Positions 36,807 to 46,485 are shown, counted from the first letter of the stretch. The stretch is 64,000 nt of DNA from Mycobacterium stomatepiae (GCF_010731715.1 NZ_AP022587.1:806001-870000), one strand, 5' to 3'. The notes: generated by a model not told the origin, from the sequence alone. Translations and numbers: made by a program.

Positions 36807-37469
36807 GTGAAAGCCGAGCGGACTGCGCGCTCCGAGAGGTCGACGGGTACCCGAGAAGCGATCCTGTCCGCCGCCGAGTGGCTAATTGCCGAACGCGGAA
36901 TGTACGCCGTGTCCAACCGGCAGATCAGCGAGGCAGCCGGGCAGGGTAACAACGCCGCGGCGTGCTACCACTTCGGTACCCGGACCGAATTGTTGCGCGC
37001 GATCGAGAGCAAGCATCGGGAGCCGATCGAAGAACTCCGGGCGCAGATGTTGGACGACATCGGCGATTCGACCGAGCTGCGAGACTGGGTGAGCACCCTG
37101 GTGCGGCCCCTCACCGATCATCTGGCCGCACTGGGCACGCCCAGCTGGTACGCCCGATTCGCGGCCCAGGCGATGGCCGACCCCACCTATCACCACGTCG
37201 TCACCAAGGACGCCCTGATGTCACCGCGGCTGGTACAGACGATCGAGGGCATCACCCGATGCCTGCCCGACCTGCCCAAGCGAGTGCGCTCCGAGCGGAT
37301 CGTGATGGTCCGAAATCTGCTGATGCATACCTGCGCCGAGCACGAGGGCGCGCTGGCCGAGCACGGGCCACGATCGCGTTCCAGTTGGCTGGTCGCCGGC
37401 GAGGGATTGATCGACGCGATCGTCGGATTGTGGTGCGCGCCGGTTCATGTGAGTGCGGCGGGCGACTGA
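36807..37469 (+). CDS. TetR-family transcriptional regulator
   Basis: About 220 residues. The N-terminal domain has REAILSAAEWLIAERG and then VSNRQISEAAGQGNNAAACYHFG as the DNA-binding helices. The C-terminus resembles the TetR_C_33-like ligand domain of actinobacterial regulators. GTG 36807 is chosen as start (GTG 36792 is also in frame). The M24 gene follows 22 nt later with its own GAGGAG, so regulator and M24 genes form one operon, probably under the palindrome at 36770. Confidence 0.8.
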   Translation: MKAERTARSERSTGTREAILSAAEWLIAERGMYAVSNRQISEAAGQGNNAAACYHFGTRTELLRAIESKHREPIEELRAQMLDDIGDSTELRDWVSTLVRPLTDHLAALGTPSWYARFAAQAMADPTYHHVVTKDALMSPRLVQTIEGITRCLPDLPKRVRSERIVMVRNLLMHTCAEHEGALAEHGPRSRSSWLVAGEGLIDAIVGLWCAPVHVSAAGD

Positions 37470-37491
37470 CCGCCCCACAACGAGGAGCGCG

Positions 37492-38697
37492 ATGATCGAC
37501 ATCCCCGACGAGTCGGACTGGGCCCGGATGCGCGCCGAGGTCGGGACCCGGATCCGCTCGGCGATGGCCGAACACGGCGTCGATGCGCTGCTCCTGCTGA
37601 TGAACGGTTACGTCGGTTACGCGACCGGAGCGAGCTGGCCGCTGCTGGATGCCGGCCTCTCGCACGTCGAGCGTCCGGTCGCGGTGTTACTCGCGAACGA
37701 TGAGCATCCACACCTGTTCATGCCGTTGCGCAGCGGATCGTCCGCCGAGTCGCCGGTGCCCGACGACCATCTGCGCGGCCCTGCCTACCTCGAATTCGAC
37801 TACGGGGTACAGGATTTCGCGCGGCAGCTGGCCGCACTGATCCCGGCGGGAGCAAGCATCGCCGTCGACGAGCTCGCCGGGGCGATGCGCCGGGCAGCAC
37901 CCCAACTCTTCCCGGCGGGTCCGCCGACGGATGCGGCCATCGTCCTCGGCGCCGCGCAGTTGGTGAAGACCCGCGACGAGCTGTCTTGTCTGCGCAGGGC
38001 AGCCCGCATCACCGAGGAAGCGATTGTCGACGTGCAGAAGGCCCTGGCGCCGGGCGTGCGGCAGATCGATCTTTCGGCCACCTTCGTTCGTGGTGCGTTC
38101 GAACTCGGGGCCACCACCAACATGCTGGAGGCGATCTGGCAGGTGATGCCGAGCTCCCGAGAGGCCGGAGTGTGGACGACGCACGGCGATCTCGCGCTGC
38201 CGCTGCTCCCGACCGAGCGCGAACTGGTCGCCGGCGACGTGCTGTGGACCGACATCAGCATCACCTACCACGGCTACTGTTCCGATTTCGGCCGGACCTG
38301 GATCGTCGGCGAGAAACCGACCGCACAGCAGGACGCCCAGTTCCGTCAGTGGCGCACGGTGCTGGACGCCGTGCTCGCGGTGACCAAAGCCGGTGTCACA
38401 TCCGGGGATTTGGCACGCGCCGCGATCGCCGCCAACGGGGGCCGCAAACCCTGGCTGCCGCACTTCTATCTCGGTCACGGCATCGGCACCTATCCCGCCG
38501 AAGCGCCGCTGATCGGCACGGATCTCGGCGAGGAGTTCGACGACACGTTCGTCTTTCCGCCCGGCATGGTTCTGGTGCTGGAACCCGTGATGTGGGAGGA
38601 CGGCACAGTAGGCTACCGCAGCGAGGAGATCGTGGTGATCACCGAAGACGGCTACGCGCCGATTACCGACTACCCCTATGCGCCCTATGGCGACTGA
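37492..38697 (+). CDS. M24-family metallopeptidase (Xaa-Pro aminopeptidase-like), complete metal site
   Basis: 401 residues with an N-terminal creatinase-type domain and a C-terminal pita-bread domain. All five metal ligands are visible: Asp in WTDISITYHGYCSDFGRTW (both Asp), His in LGHGIG, Glu in LEPVMW and Glu in RSEEIVV. The family includes Xaa-Pro peptidases, creatinase and DMSP lyase, so the substrate may not be a peptide. GAGGAGCGCG precedes ATG 37492. It overlaps the following second M24 gene by 11 nt. Confidence 0.86.
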   Translation: MIDIPDESDWARMRAEVGTRIRSAMAEHGVDALLLLMNGYVGYATGASWPLLDAGLSHVERPVAVLLANDEHPHLFMPLRSGSSAESPVPDDHLRGPAYLEFDYGVQDFARQLAALIPAGASIAVDELAGAMRRAAPQLFPAGPPTDAAIVLGAAQLVKTRDELSCLRRAARITEEAIVDVQKALAPGVRQIDLSATFVRGAFELGATTNMLEAIWQVMPSSREAGVWTTHGDLALPLLPTERELVAGDVLWTDISITYHGYCSDFGRTWIVGEKPTAQQDAQFRQWRTVLDAVLAVTKAGVTSGDLARAAIAANGGRKPWLPHFYLGHGIGTYPAEAPLIGTDLGEEFDDTFVFPPGMVLVLEPVMWEDGTVGYRSEEIVVITEDGYAPITDYPYAPYGD

Positions 38698-39806
38698 AAT
38701 TCTGCCCGACACCCGGGCACTACGCTCCGGGCGCCGGGAACGCGCACTGGCCCAAATGGACGAACACGGCCTCGACATCTTGGTGCTCGGCCGCCAAGCC
38801 AACATTCGCTACGTGACCGGCGCACCGCAGCTTTGGATTGCCGGGACGCGGCCGTTCGGTCCGATGTGTGTGCTGGTGCGCGCGACCGGAGACATCTACC
38901 TCAACAGCACCGACGACGAGGGAGTCCCCGAGGAGATCGATCACGACCACCTCTACGGGCTGGCCTGGAACCCGATGACGCTGATCGACGCGCTCAAGAG
39001 GTCGCCGGCGCCGGGGCGGCCGGCGCGTCGGAACCGACGCGATCACACCGACTTTCGCGGCATTGCTGCCCGACGCGTTCCCGAATGCCGAACTCGTCGA
39101 TGCCGAGCCGGCGATGCGCGCGGCCCGGCGCATCAAGACACCCCACGAGATCACGGCGATGGACAGCGCGCTGCGTATCGCCGAGCACGGACTCGCTACT
39201 GCCGCGGCCGAATTGGCGCCAGGCGTATCCGAGCGGACGCTGGCCGGCGCCATGATGGAGGCGATGGCCGCCGGTGGGGTCAGCACGCCGGCCACACAGG
39301 ACGCCGCCTGGGTGACCTCGCGGGAACGGCCGTGGCATCGGGGTCAGGCCGAGGTCCGGCCGGGCGACCTCGTCGCCTTCGGCGCCGGGGCGCTGGCCAA
39401 TGGGTATGTCGCGGAGGTCGGCCGGACCTGGCCGGTCGGCGACGTTAGTGAGGCATTGACTCTCTTTGAACGGTCAAACATGCTGTACGACAGAATGCTT
39501 GCCGCCTGTCGGGATGGTGCGCCGACTGGCGAACTACTGACAGCGTACGAGGCGGTTGGTGAGCCGATACCGCCGATGCCGATCGCGCACGGGCTAGGAT
39601 TGGGTTTCGATCCGCCGGTGGTGTCCGAAACACTGCTCGCCGCAGGCGAACACGAACAGCTCGACGCCGGTATGGTGCTGGCGATCACCGGCTACGTCTG
39701 GGAGCAGGGCATCGGCGCGGTGTTCCGCCGGGACACCGTCCTTATCACCGATAGCGGTGTCGAGGTGCTGACCGGCAGCCCGTCATGGGCCGACGGACAC
39801 CTATAG
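38687..39806 (+). pseudogene. Second M24-family protein with degenerate metal site, two frameshifts
   Basis: Paralogue of the preceding gene. The N-domain (DILVLGRQANIRYVTGAPQ) and C-domain are in different frames; the bridge EVAGAGAAG lies in the third. Two single-base losses, near 38997-39000 and 39021-39028, restore one chain of ~373 residues. The metal ligands are altered: the first Asp is replaced in LVAFGAGALANGY, the second is Glu (VAEVGRTW), the His (AHGLGLGF) stays, and the usual LEP Glu is missing in LAITGYVWEQG. It may have been a non-catalytic partner of the upstream enzyme before the frame damage. Confidence 0.8.
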
Positions 39807-40001
39807 TTCGGTCGTCCCCACGCACTGATGTCGTGGCAGTCGCGCAGAAGTTGGTAGTCACCTTTGTCGGTCGAACGAGCAATCGGCAGTAGACTGGCAT
39901 CCGCGTCCCGCTCGCCCTCGGCGCCTGCCGAATGCTGAATTCCCTTGTGTCACTTTAGTTTCTGCTGTCACATAGCAGGCATTTTTGTCGGTGGGCGTCG
40001 A

Positions 40002-40007
40002 TAAATT
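40002..40007 (+). promoter_or_regulatory. -10 element TAAATT of a leaderless promoter
   Basis: TAAATT fits TANNNT and ends 6 nt before GTG 40014. There is no ribosome site, so the 13E12 gene is probably read from a transcript starting at its own GTG. The rest of 39807-40013 shows nothing. Confidence 0.5.
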
Positions 40008-40013
40008 TGGGGT

Positions 40014-41375
40014 GTGAGTACGGATCGCGAAGCATTATCGGCGGCTTTCGACACCATTCACGCTGCCTTCGATGAACTCCTGGAGCACGACTGCGACGCG
40101 CTCGCGACCCGCGAGCTGATGGCGATGCTGCAGCACTGCGAGAAAGTGCGCCGCCGACTGCCGGCGGTTGAACACACTTTCATCAATAATCTGGTCCGGC
40201 AGGCCACGCCCCAAGAGATCGGCGGCAAGCTGTCGCATGCGATTGCCGAAGCGACGTTGATCAGTCGCTCCGAAGCGTCGCGGCGCATTCGGGAAGCCAC
40301 CGACCTGGGGCCGCGGCGCGGGTTGACCGGCGAACCGCTCGCACCGATGTTGGCGGCCACCGCCGCCAAGCAGCGGCAGGGCACGCTGGGACCCGGTCAA
40401 GTGGCGGCGATCCGCAAGTTCTACCACCAGTTACCCGGCTGGATTGATGGGACTACGCGCGAGCAAGCCGAGATCAAACTGGCCACAGAGGGCGCCAATT
40501 TCCGGCCCGAACAAGTCGCGGAGCTAGCCGCGATTATGGCCGATTGCCTCAATCCTGATGGCAGCTATACCGATGAGGATCGTGCGCGGCGCCGCGGACT
40601 GAGCCTGGGCAACCAAGGCAGCGATGGGATGTCGGAGTTGCGGGGCTGGCTGACCCCCGAGGCCCGCGCCACCGTGGAAGCGGTGTGGGCGAAATTGGGT
40701 GCTCCGGGAATGTGCAATCCCGACGACGAAAGCCCTTGCGTGGAAGGGAGTCCCAGCGAGCAGTCGATTGAGCGGGATTTCCGCAGCGCGGGGCAACGCC
40801 AGCACGACGCGCTGAATGCGGCACTCAGAGCATTGCTCGCTTCGGGCGAACTCGGGCAGCACAACGGGCTGCCGGCTTCGATCGTCGTCACCACCAGCCT
40901 GGCCGAGCTGGAGGCCGCCGCCGGTCGCGGCCTCACCGGCGGCGGCACGCTCCTGCCGATGAGCGACGCTATCCGGTTGGCTCGCCACGCCCGCCACTAT
41001 TTGGCGATCTTCGACAAGGGCAAAGCCCTGGCGCTGTACAGCACGAAACGGCTAGCGTCACCCGCGCAACGAATTGTCCTGTACGCCAAGGACCGTGGCT
41101 GCTCGGCCCCGGGCTGCACCGTACCCGGGTACTACTGCGAAGTGCACCACGTCACCGATTGGGCCACGTGTCACACCACCGATGTCGACGACTTGACCTT
41201 CGCCTGTGGGGCCCAACACCGTCTGCTGCGCCCCGGCGGTTGGACCACCCGCAAGAACGGCAGGGGCGAGACCGAATGGCTTCCGCCCCCGCACTTGGAT
41301 CGCGGCCAACCACGCGTCAACACCTTTCATCACCCCGAAAAGCTGCTCCAAGACCGAGACGACGACGCACCCTAG
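40014..41375 (+). CDS. 13E12-repeat family protein (DUF222 plus HNH endonuclease domain)
   Basis: 453 residues. The N-terminal two thirds is DUF222, the helical domain of the mycobacterial 13E12 repeat proteins. The C-terminal HNH domain has [19 protein letters not shown], a CxxC-type zinc pair with the catalytic HH, and ends in CGAQHRLL. These proteins occur in many copies per mycobacterial genome and often mark mobile or variable DNA; their function is not established. Leaderless GTG start. It ends 4 bp into the convergent kinase fragment. Confidence 0.88.
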   Translation: MSTDREALSAAFDTIHAAFDELLEHDCDALATRELMAMLQHCEKVRRRLPAVEHTFINNLVRQATPQEIGGKLSHAIAEATLISRSEASRRIREATDLGPRRGLTGEPLAPMLAATAAKQRQGTLGPGQVAAIRKFYHQLPGWIDGTTREQAEIKLATEGANFRPEQVAELAAIMADCLNPDGSYTDEDRARRRGLSLGNQGSDGMSELRGWLTPEARATVEAVWAKLGAPGMCNPDDESPCVEGSPSEQSIERDFRSAGQRQHDALNAALRALLASGELGQHNGLPASIVVTTSLAELEAAAGRGLTGGGTLLPMSDAIRLARHARHYLAIFDKGKALALYSTKRLASPAQRIVLYAKDRGCSAPGCTVPGYYCEVHHVTDWATCHTTDVDDLTFACGAQHRLLRPGGWTTRKNGRGETEWLPPPHLDRGQPRVNTFHHPEKLLQDRDDDAP

Positions 41376-41950
41376 GCGACGCGCCCTTCCTCGGCCAGGG
41401 CGGCATCGAGTAAATCCCCCATGCCATAACGCTCCCACACGCTCAGCAGGTTGCACAGCATCTGCAGTGGCGCGCGGACACTTTCGTCGGCTCTGATGCG
41501 TGGGTCCGTACGAGTGCTGGGCCCCTCAGCTCCAAACTTCTTGCGTATCAGGGCCGGCACATCCAATAGCCACGCGACTCCCATCGCAGCGGCATAGAGC
41601 AGGGTGTGCCGGCGCAACCGCGCCGCTTCGAGCCGCGGGCCGCCGTGGCGACGGACCTCCGAGACGAACAGCTGCAGCAGATCATCGAGATGTAGGTCCC
41701 ACAAGTCGGTTTCGGCGCCGGACATGGCGCCCCAGATGGCCATACCCAGATTCATCTGGCTGACGCAGCCCCAGTCCATCAGGCCGCAGTGCAGCACCCG
41801 GTCGGCGTCCCGCCAAAACCACGCGTTGTCTATATTGGCGTTCCAATGGCACAGCGCGGTGAGGAAGCGGGCCCCGCCCTCGCGCAGCGACGCGGGGTCG
41901 GCCGGAAACGTCAGCTCGGATTCGTCACCGACGACCCACCGCGAAGTCAC
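41372..41950 (-). pseudogene. C-terminal half of an APH-type phosphotransferase, 5' truncated
   Basis: 192 codons beginning just before the catalytic loop of an aminoglycoside-phosphotransferase-like kinase (CHWNANIDNAW, then CGLMDWGCVSQ as the metal-binding DWG). The whole N-lobe, including the ATP-binding part, is missing; relatives are about twice as long. The fragment opens with GTG 41950, 4 nt after the stop of the SDR, so a deletion appears to have joined the two. It cannot be a working kinase. Confidence 0.72.
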
Positions 41951-41954
41951 CTGA

Positions 41955-42719
41955 TTACCAGGTCTGTTCGGCGGCGCGCACCAGCATGTGGTTGACTGCC
42001 ACCCGTCGGTCGCGGGTCACCATGAACAGCTCCGCGTCGGCGATGTCCTCGGGCCGCAGCATGACCATCCCGGCGGTCTGCCTTTCGATTGCCTCCCGCG
42101 AGGTGTCGGCCAGGTGGCTGAAGATTTCGGTGTCGACGGTGCCGGGCCCCACCACGCCGACCCGCACCCGCTTGCCCAGCACCTCTTGGCGCAGCCCCTC
42201 GCTGAATGCATTGACACCGAACTTGGTCAGCGAATAAACCGCGGTGTTGGGGCGGGCCACCCAGCCGGCGGTCGAGCTGATCGTGACCAGGTCGGCCACG
42301 CCGCGGCCGGCGTCGGCGGCGGCCTCGATCAGGTGCGGCAGCGCCGCCCGGGTGGCGTAGAGCACGCCCTGCACGTTGACGGAGACCATCTGATCCCAGT
42401 CCTGCAGTGGCTCCTGGTCGGCGGGTCCGGACTGCATCCGGCCGGCATTGTTCACCAGGATGTCGAGACGTCCAAATTCCGCGACCGTTCGCCGTACCGC
42501 GGACGCCACTTGCTCGGGGTCGGTGACGTCTGCGGGCACCACCAGCGCCGTGCCGCCGCCGGATTCGATATCTGCTTTCAGCTCGGCCAGCCGTTCGGCC
42601 CGCCGTGCCAGCAAGGCGATCGCCGCGCCGTCGGCGGCCAGGGCTTTAGCCGTCGCCGCGCCGATCCCACTGCTGGCACCGGTCACCAGTGCCACGGTCT
42701 GTGCCAGTTTTGCCGTCAT
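41955..42719 (-). CDS. Short-chain dehydrogenase/reductase
   Basis: 254 residues. TGASSGIGAATA cofactor loop, NNAG, catalytic S and YSLTK. It belongs to the NADP-preferring classical SDRs (LLARRAERL after strand 2). ATG 42719 overlaps the stop of the upstream CaiB remnant (ATGA), so it was once the third or fourth gene in a CoA-ester operon. It is the only intact gene between 41.4 and 44.2 kb. Confidence 0.86.
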   Translation of the reverse strand: MTAKLAQTVALVTGASSGIGAATAKALAADGAAIALLARRAERLAELKADIESGGGTALVVPADVTDPEQVASAVRRTVAEFGRLDILVNNAGRMQSGPADQEPLQDWDQMVSVNVQGVLYATRAALPHLIEAAADAGRGVADLVTISSTAGWVARPNTAVYSLTKFGVNAFSEGLRQEVLGKRVRVGVVGPGTVDTEIFSHLADTSREAIERQTAGMVMLRPEDIADAELFMVTRDRRVAVNHMLVRAAEQTW

Positions 42720-43089
42720 AACTCGCCCAACGTTGCTGATGCAGCCAGAATTTCGCGGAGAACATAATCGGTGTCCTCGCCCAGGTCGGGTGCGCCCCGC
42801 TCGATGCGCCGTCCGCAATGACCGCATCTGCGGTACCGATCAGCTCCCGCAGCCATGGCTCGGTGATGTCGAGCTCGACGGACTGCTTGTTGGTGTTGAG
42901 GTAGGCGAACAGCGCACTGCCGTCGCACCCGTCAGCGAGGACGGGCGCCATAGCCCGCGTTGGGCTACCACGCCCAGGCGCCTCGACCTTGATGACCTCG
43001 GCACCGAAGTCGGCCAGCAGTTTTCCGCAGTACTCCCCTGCAACCGACCCCGCCGGCTCGACGACTCGGAACCCCGTCAGCGCCGACAT
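42716..43089 (-). pseudogene. CaiB CoA-transferase remnant with a large internal deletion
   Basis: The first ~97 codons from ATG 43089 are a normal CaiB N-terminus (FRVVEPAGSVAGEYCGKLLADFG in two parts, then GAEVIKVEAPGRG). Then, in another frame, come only the last ~25 residues of a CaiB protein (IERGAPDLGEDTDYVLREI) and TGA 42716-42718. Some 270 codons, including the catalytic Asp region, are gone. The intact junction with the SDR (ATGA) shows the original operon order. Confidence 0.82.
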
Positions 43090-43103
43090 GCGAGCTCAGA
43101 CGG

Positions 43104-44072
43104 TCAAGGCTTCGCGCGTCCCGAGCGGCTCAGGCGCCACTCCGGCGGGAAGTTCATGTCGTTGTCCTTCACCGCGTTGTTCAGGCCCTTCTCGAACGTC
43201 CCGCCGGTCAGGTCGACTTCTTCCGCGTCGTTCTTGATCATCGGCAGCATGCCCTCGACCATGCCGGTCAGCAGACTGCCGAAGTATTCACCCTTGTGCT
43301 GTTTGTAGAGCTCCAGGAATGTCTTCTGTACGGCGACCGTGTCGGTCGGACGCGACCGCGAGCACGCCAGCGCGTATTTCAGGGTCTCCTCTTCCAGCTT
43401 TTCGCGCGGCACCACGCTGTTGACGAAGCCGCAGTCGTACATCTCCTTGGCACTGAACGGCCGTCCGGTGAAAAGCATTTCGGAGAACTTTCGCAGCCCC
43501 ATCGTCTCGGCCCACCACCACAACCGGGGTCCCCACCCCACATAGCGGAACGCTGGGCGCCCGAACAGAGCATCGTCGGAGGAGATCACCAGGTCGGCAT
43601 CGCCGGCCTGGTAGAAGTGCCAGCCGTAGCAGTAGACCTTCGCCTCGATGATGCTGATCTTGCGCAGCTCCTGCAGGGGACGGTTACCGGCACGCGCCTT
43701 GGCGTAGAAGTCGGTGACGGTGGACAGCTACCGGTAGGACCCACCCGGCGGGTACTTGACGTCGTCGTCGTTGATCGCGAGCTCGTGATGCAGTGGCAAG
43801 CCGGGGTTCTCCAGCATCGGGCGCTGCTCGGGCAAGTCCCCACCGCTACCGAAATCCTCTCCCTCGCCCCGGATTACGACGACCTTGACGTCGTCGTCCA
43901 CATTGCACTTGTGGATCAAATCGGCGTAGTTCTGCCGCATGCCCAAGCTGGTGGCGTTCTGCGCCTCGGGACGGTCGAAGGTGATGTAGGCGATCCGGTT
44001 CTTCTTATCCTTCTCGAACTTGATGTACTGCTCGGCTTCTTTTTTCAGCTTTTCGTAGTCGAATTCGGGCAT
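43104..44072 (-). pseudogene. Enoyl-CoA hydratase/isomerase, one in-frame TAG
   Basis: Crotonase-family protein of ~322 codons. The frame is unbroken except for TAG at 43728-43730 (GGSYR, stop, LSTVTDFYAKARA). The N-terminal part has RIAYITFDRPEAQNAT and GEGEDFGSGGDLP (oxyanion hole); after the stop come EAKVYCYGWHFYQAGDADLVIS and CGFVNSVVPREKL. Several mycobacterial homologues lie in steroid or terpene clusters with P450s. ATG 44072 follows AGTGAAGAAATCC. Truncation at the TAG would remove most of the active site. Confidence 0.86.
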
Positions 44073-44089
44073 TGGATTTCTTCACTTTC

Positions 44090-44233
44090 TCTATTTGAGC
44101 CCGCGCCAACGGGAAGCAAAACGCCAGTGACATAACGCGATCCGTCAGAGCGCCAGGCACACCGCGTGGCTGCGGCCCTGCCCCGAGCGGCACCGCCACT
44201 GAAGACGACTTTGACTTCGACGCGGCCGGTCAT
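44090..44233 (-). pseudogene. SDR remnant: N- and C-terminal ends joined after internal deletion
   Basis: Begins at ATG 44233, overlapping the P450 stop (TGATGA), with MTGRVEVKVVF and GAARG, the typical start of a mycofactocin-type SDR. Frame-shifted DNA still encodes QGRSHAV here. After only ~25 codons it passes straight into SDGSRYVTGVLLPVGAG, the typical SDR C-terminus (expected LLPVDAG). Roughly 230-250 codons of the middle are missing, including the catalytic Tyr/Lys. Confidence 0.75.
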
Positions 44234-45435
44234 CAGGGCACCACGGTGGGCAGGGTTTCCCAGCCCCGCACCGACGACGTCGGGCTGAGCGTGGCATTGG
44301 TCAGATCGGGCTCCCACTCCGGAAAGCGCTTGAGGATTTCCTCAAGCGCGACACGGCCTTCCAGCCGGGCCAGCGCCGAGCCCAGGCAGAAGTGCGCTCC
44401 CACGCTGAAGGTGAGATGCGGCCGGGAGGGGCGGTGGATGTTGAATTCGCCGGCGTCCGGACCGAACTGACGCTCGTCGCGGCAGGCTGCGCCGATCAGC
44501 ATCATCATCACGCTGCCTTCCGGCACCGTCTGGTCGTAGAGGCTGACGTCGCGCGTCACGTAGCGTGCCATGTGCGGCGCGGGCGGCTCGAAGCGCAGCA
44601 GTTCCTCGATCGCCTGCGGGATGAGCGAGGGATTTTCGACGAGTTCGCGCCGCTGGTCGGGGTGCTCGGCGAGAACCTTGCCCGCCCAACCGATCAAGCG
44701 GGTTGTCGTTTCGTTGCCCGCTCCGGCCACCACGTTGAGGTAGACGAGAATCTCCTCGCGCCGCAGCCGCCGGGTGGTCCCGGCGTCGTCGACGAACTCG
44801 ACGTTGAGCAGCTCGGTCATGATGTCGTCGGACGGATTGTCGGCGCGCCAGTCGATGTAGGCCTCGAACTGCTCGCCCACCGACAAGCCATGCTCGGCGG
44901 CGCTCATCGGCTTGCCGGGCTCGGTGCGCAGTTGGGCGTTGCCGCGGTCGCGGATGTATTCCTGATCCTCTTCCGGAATCCCGAGCAGGGCGCTGATGAC
45001 CTTCATCGGCATGATCGCGCCCAGGTCGGTGACGAAGTCGAACCGGCCGGAGCCCACCAACGGATCCAGCGATTGCGCGCAGAAGTCGCGGATCATCGGC
45101 TCCAGCGCGGCGATCTTGCGAGGGGTGAACATCCGCGACAGCAGCTTGCGGTGAATGTCGTGAATCGGCGGATCCTCGAAGATCAGCATGCCCGACGGAA
45201 TCTCGAGATTGGCCTTGATCAGCTCCATGATCACGCCCCGCGCGGAGCTGTACGTTTGGTGGTCGATGATGCCCTTGTTGACATCGGCGAATCGGCTCAC
45301 CGCGTAAAAATCGTATTCCGCGTTGTAATACAGCGGCGCCTCGTCGCGAAGGCGCGCAAACATCGGATACGGGTCGGCGATGAGCTCGACGTCGTACGGA
45401 TCGAAACGAACATGGCTTTCGGTGCTGGCCGTCAC
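44233..45435 (-). CDS. Cytochrome P450
   Basis: 400-residue P450. Haem-binding loop FSVGAHFCLG with Cys350, I-helix GAGNETTTR, K-helix ExxR in EELLRFEP. Hydroxylates an unactivated carbon, needing a ferredoxin and reductase that are not encoded beside it. GGAGGG lies 5 nt before GTG 45435. First gene of an operon followed by SDR remnant, EchA, CaiB remnant and SDR. A palindrome 190 bp upstream is shared with the upstream TetR gene's own promoter, so that TetR probably represses this operon. Confidence 0.9.
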   Translation of the reverse strand: MTASTESHVRFDPYDVELIADPYPMFARLRDEAPLYYNAEYDFYAVSRFADVNKGIIDHQTYSSARGVIMELIKANLEIPSGMLIFEDPPIHDIHRKLLSRMFTPRKIAALEPMIRDFCAQSLDPLVGSGRFDFVTDLGAIMPMKVISALLGIPEEDQEYIRDRGNAQLRTEPGKPMSAAEHGLSVGEQFEAYIDWRADNPSDDIMTELLNVEFVDDAGTTRRLRREEILVYLNVVAGAGNETTTRLIGWAGKVLAEHPDQRRELVENPSLIPQAIEELLRFEPPAPHMARYVTRDVSLYDQTVPEGSVMMMLIGAACRDERQFGPDAGEFNIHRPSRPHLTFSVGAHFCLGSALARLEGRVALEEILKRFPEWEPDLTNATLSPTSSVRGWETLPTVVP

Positions 45436-45620
45436 GAAATCCCTCCTAGCACTACCGATTCCGGATGCGGGCGCGACCGAAATACGGCTGAGGTCGCCAG
45501 TGGATGAGCGCCGGACCCGGTTCGGGCAATTTGTACACTCCGCTTAAATGCGCTTGCTTCGACAAACGCACGGGCTCGGCTGACACAAGGCTCGCCGACG
45601 GCCCGTGAACATCGGCTCAC

Positions 45621-45638
45621 TCTATTCTCGTAGAGAAT
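45621..45638. promoter_or_regulatory. Operator candidate upstream of P450: ATTCTC-GTA-GAGAAT
   Basis: Perfect 6+3+6 inverted repeat at 45624-45638. The stretch TCTATTCTCGTAGAG (from 45621) reappears as TCTATGTTCGTAGTG upstream of the TetR gene (46486 onward). Shared sites at both promoters point to the TetR protein as the binder. The rest of the 45436-45714 gap holds the P450 ribosome site and no gene. Confidence 0.5.
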
Positions 45639-45714
45639 CATATAGTCGATGGTGTGGCAAGACCCAAAAGCACGAAACCCGGCGCGTCGTCCGGCCAGCC
45701 GGCAGTTTCCGCGG

Positions 45715-46422
45715 TCAGCCCGAGGCGGCGGCACGGCGGCCGCCCGCCGGGGGCACATCACCACCCGCGGTGAGGCGGCCACGGTCCGGACTCTTCAGGA
45801 TGCCGGTGGCGATGGCCGTCAGGATCGCGTCGAGTTGCTCCGGGGTGTCGACAACCCGGTCGCCGTGGGCGGCGCGCATCAACAGCCCGTTGATGAACGT
45901 CAGAGTGACGTTGCTGAGATCCTCGACCACCGCAGATTCCAACTCGGCCCCGTGCGGCATCAGTTGCACCAGGATCTCGCGGTGCAACTTGGTGAAGGCG
46001 TCCGTGGCTTGCTGCAGAATCGCGGCCATCGCGGGATCCCGCGCCGCTTGCATCGTCAGCTCGTAGCGAGCCTTGGTCCAGGACAACTGTGGCTCGGTGC
46101 CGGCTTGGATCACCACCTGCGACAACAGCGACGGCGTGGGGTTGTCTCCGGTGCCGGCGGCGCTGTCGGCGATCGACTGCAACCGTTCCAGATCCAGCTC
46201 GGCGAGCCGTTCGGCGACCGCACGCAGCAGCGCGGAACGGGTCCGGAAGTAGAACGAGGTGGTGCCGTCGGGAACGACGGCCTTGCGATCCACCTTCAGA
46301 TGACTCAATCCCTTGGCCCCGTCGGCGGCCAACAGCTCGATCGCCGCATCGCACAGATCGCGGCGGCGCTCCGCAGGGTTGGGCTTTCGCCTTTTCGCAG
46401 ACACGGACGGGTATTGAGCCAT
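45715..46422 (-). CDS. TetR-family transcriptional regulator of the P450 operon
   Basis: 235 residues. The DNA-binding domain is NPAERRRDLCDAAIELL then LSHLKVDRKAVVPDGTTSFYFRTR; the wing of the helix-turn-helix is a little unusual (VPDGTTSFYF). A Gly/Ala-rich tail ends the protein. ATG 46422 has no good ribosome site. It lies upstream of the P450 on the same strand; the intervening gap has its own operator, so P450 is probably transcribed separately. Confidence 0.78.
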   Translation of the reverse strand: MAQYPSVSAKRRKPNPAERRRDLCDAAIELLAADGAKGLSHLKVDRKAVVPDGTTSFYFRTRSALLRAVAERLAELDLERLQSIADSAAGTGDNPTPSLLSQVVIQAGTEPQLSWTKARYELTMQAARDPAMAAILQQATDAFTKLHREILVQLMPHGAELESAVVEDLSNVTLTFINGLLMRAAHGDRVVDTPEQLDAILTAIATGILKSPDRGRLTAGGDVPPAGGRRAAASG

Positions 46423-46485
46423 GAACACGAGCTTTCGTGGCGAGGATCTAAAGTGAATATTCGCTGGCGTGCAGCACGACCCTAC

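Noticed and set aside
39970..39978. CTGCT...AGCAG inverted repeat before the 13E12 gene
   Set aside because: Five-bp arms are too short to claim a site.
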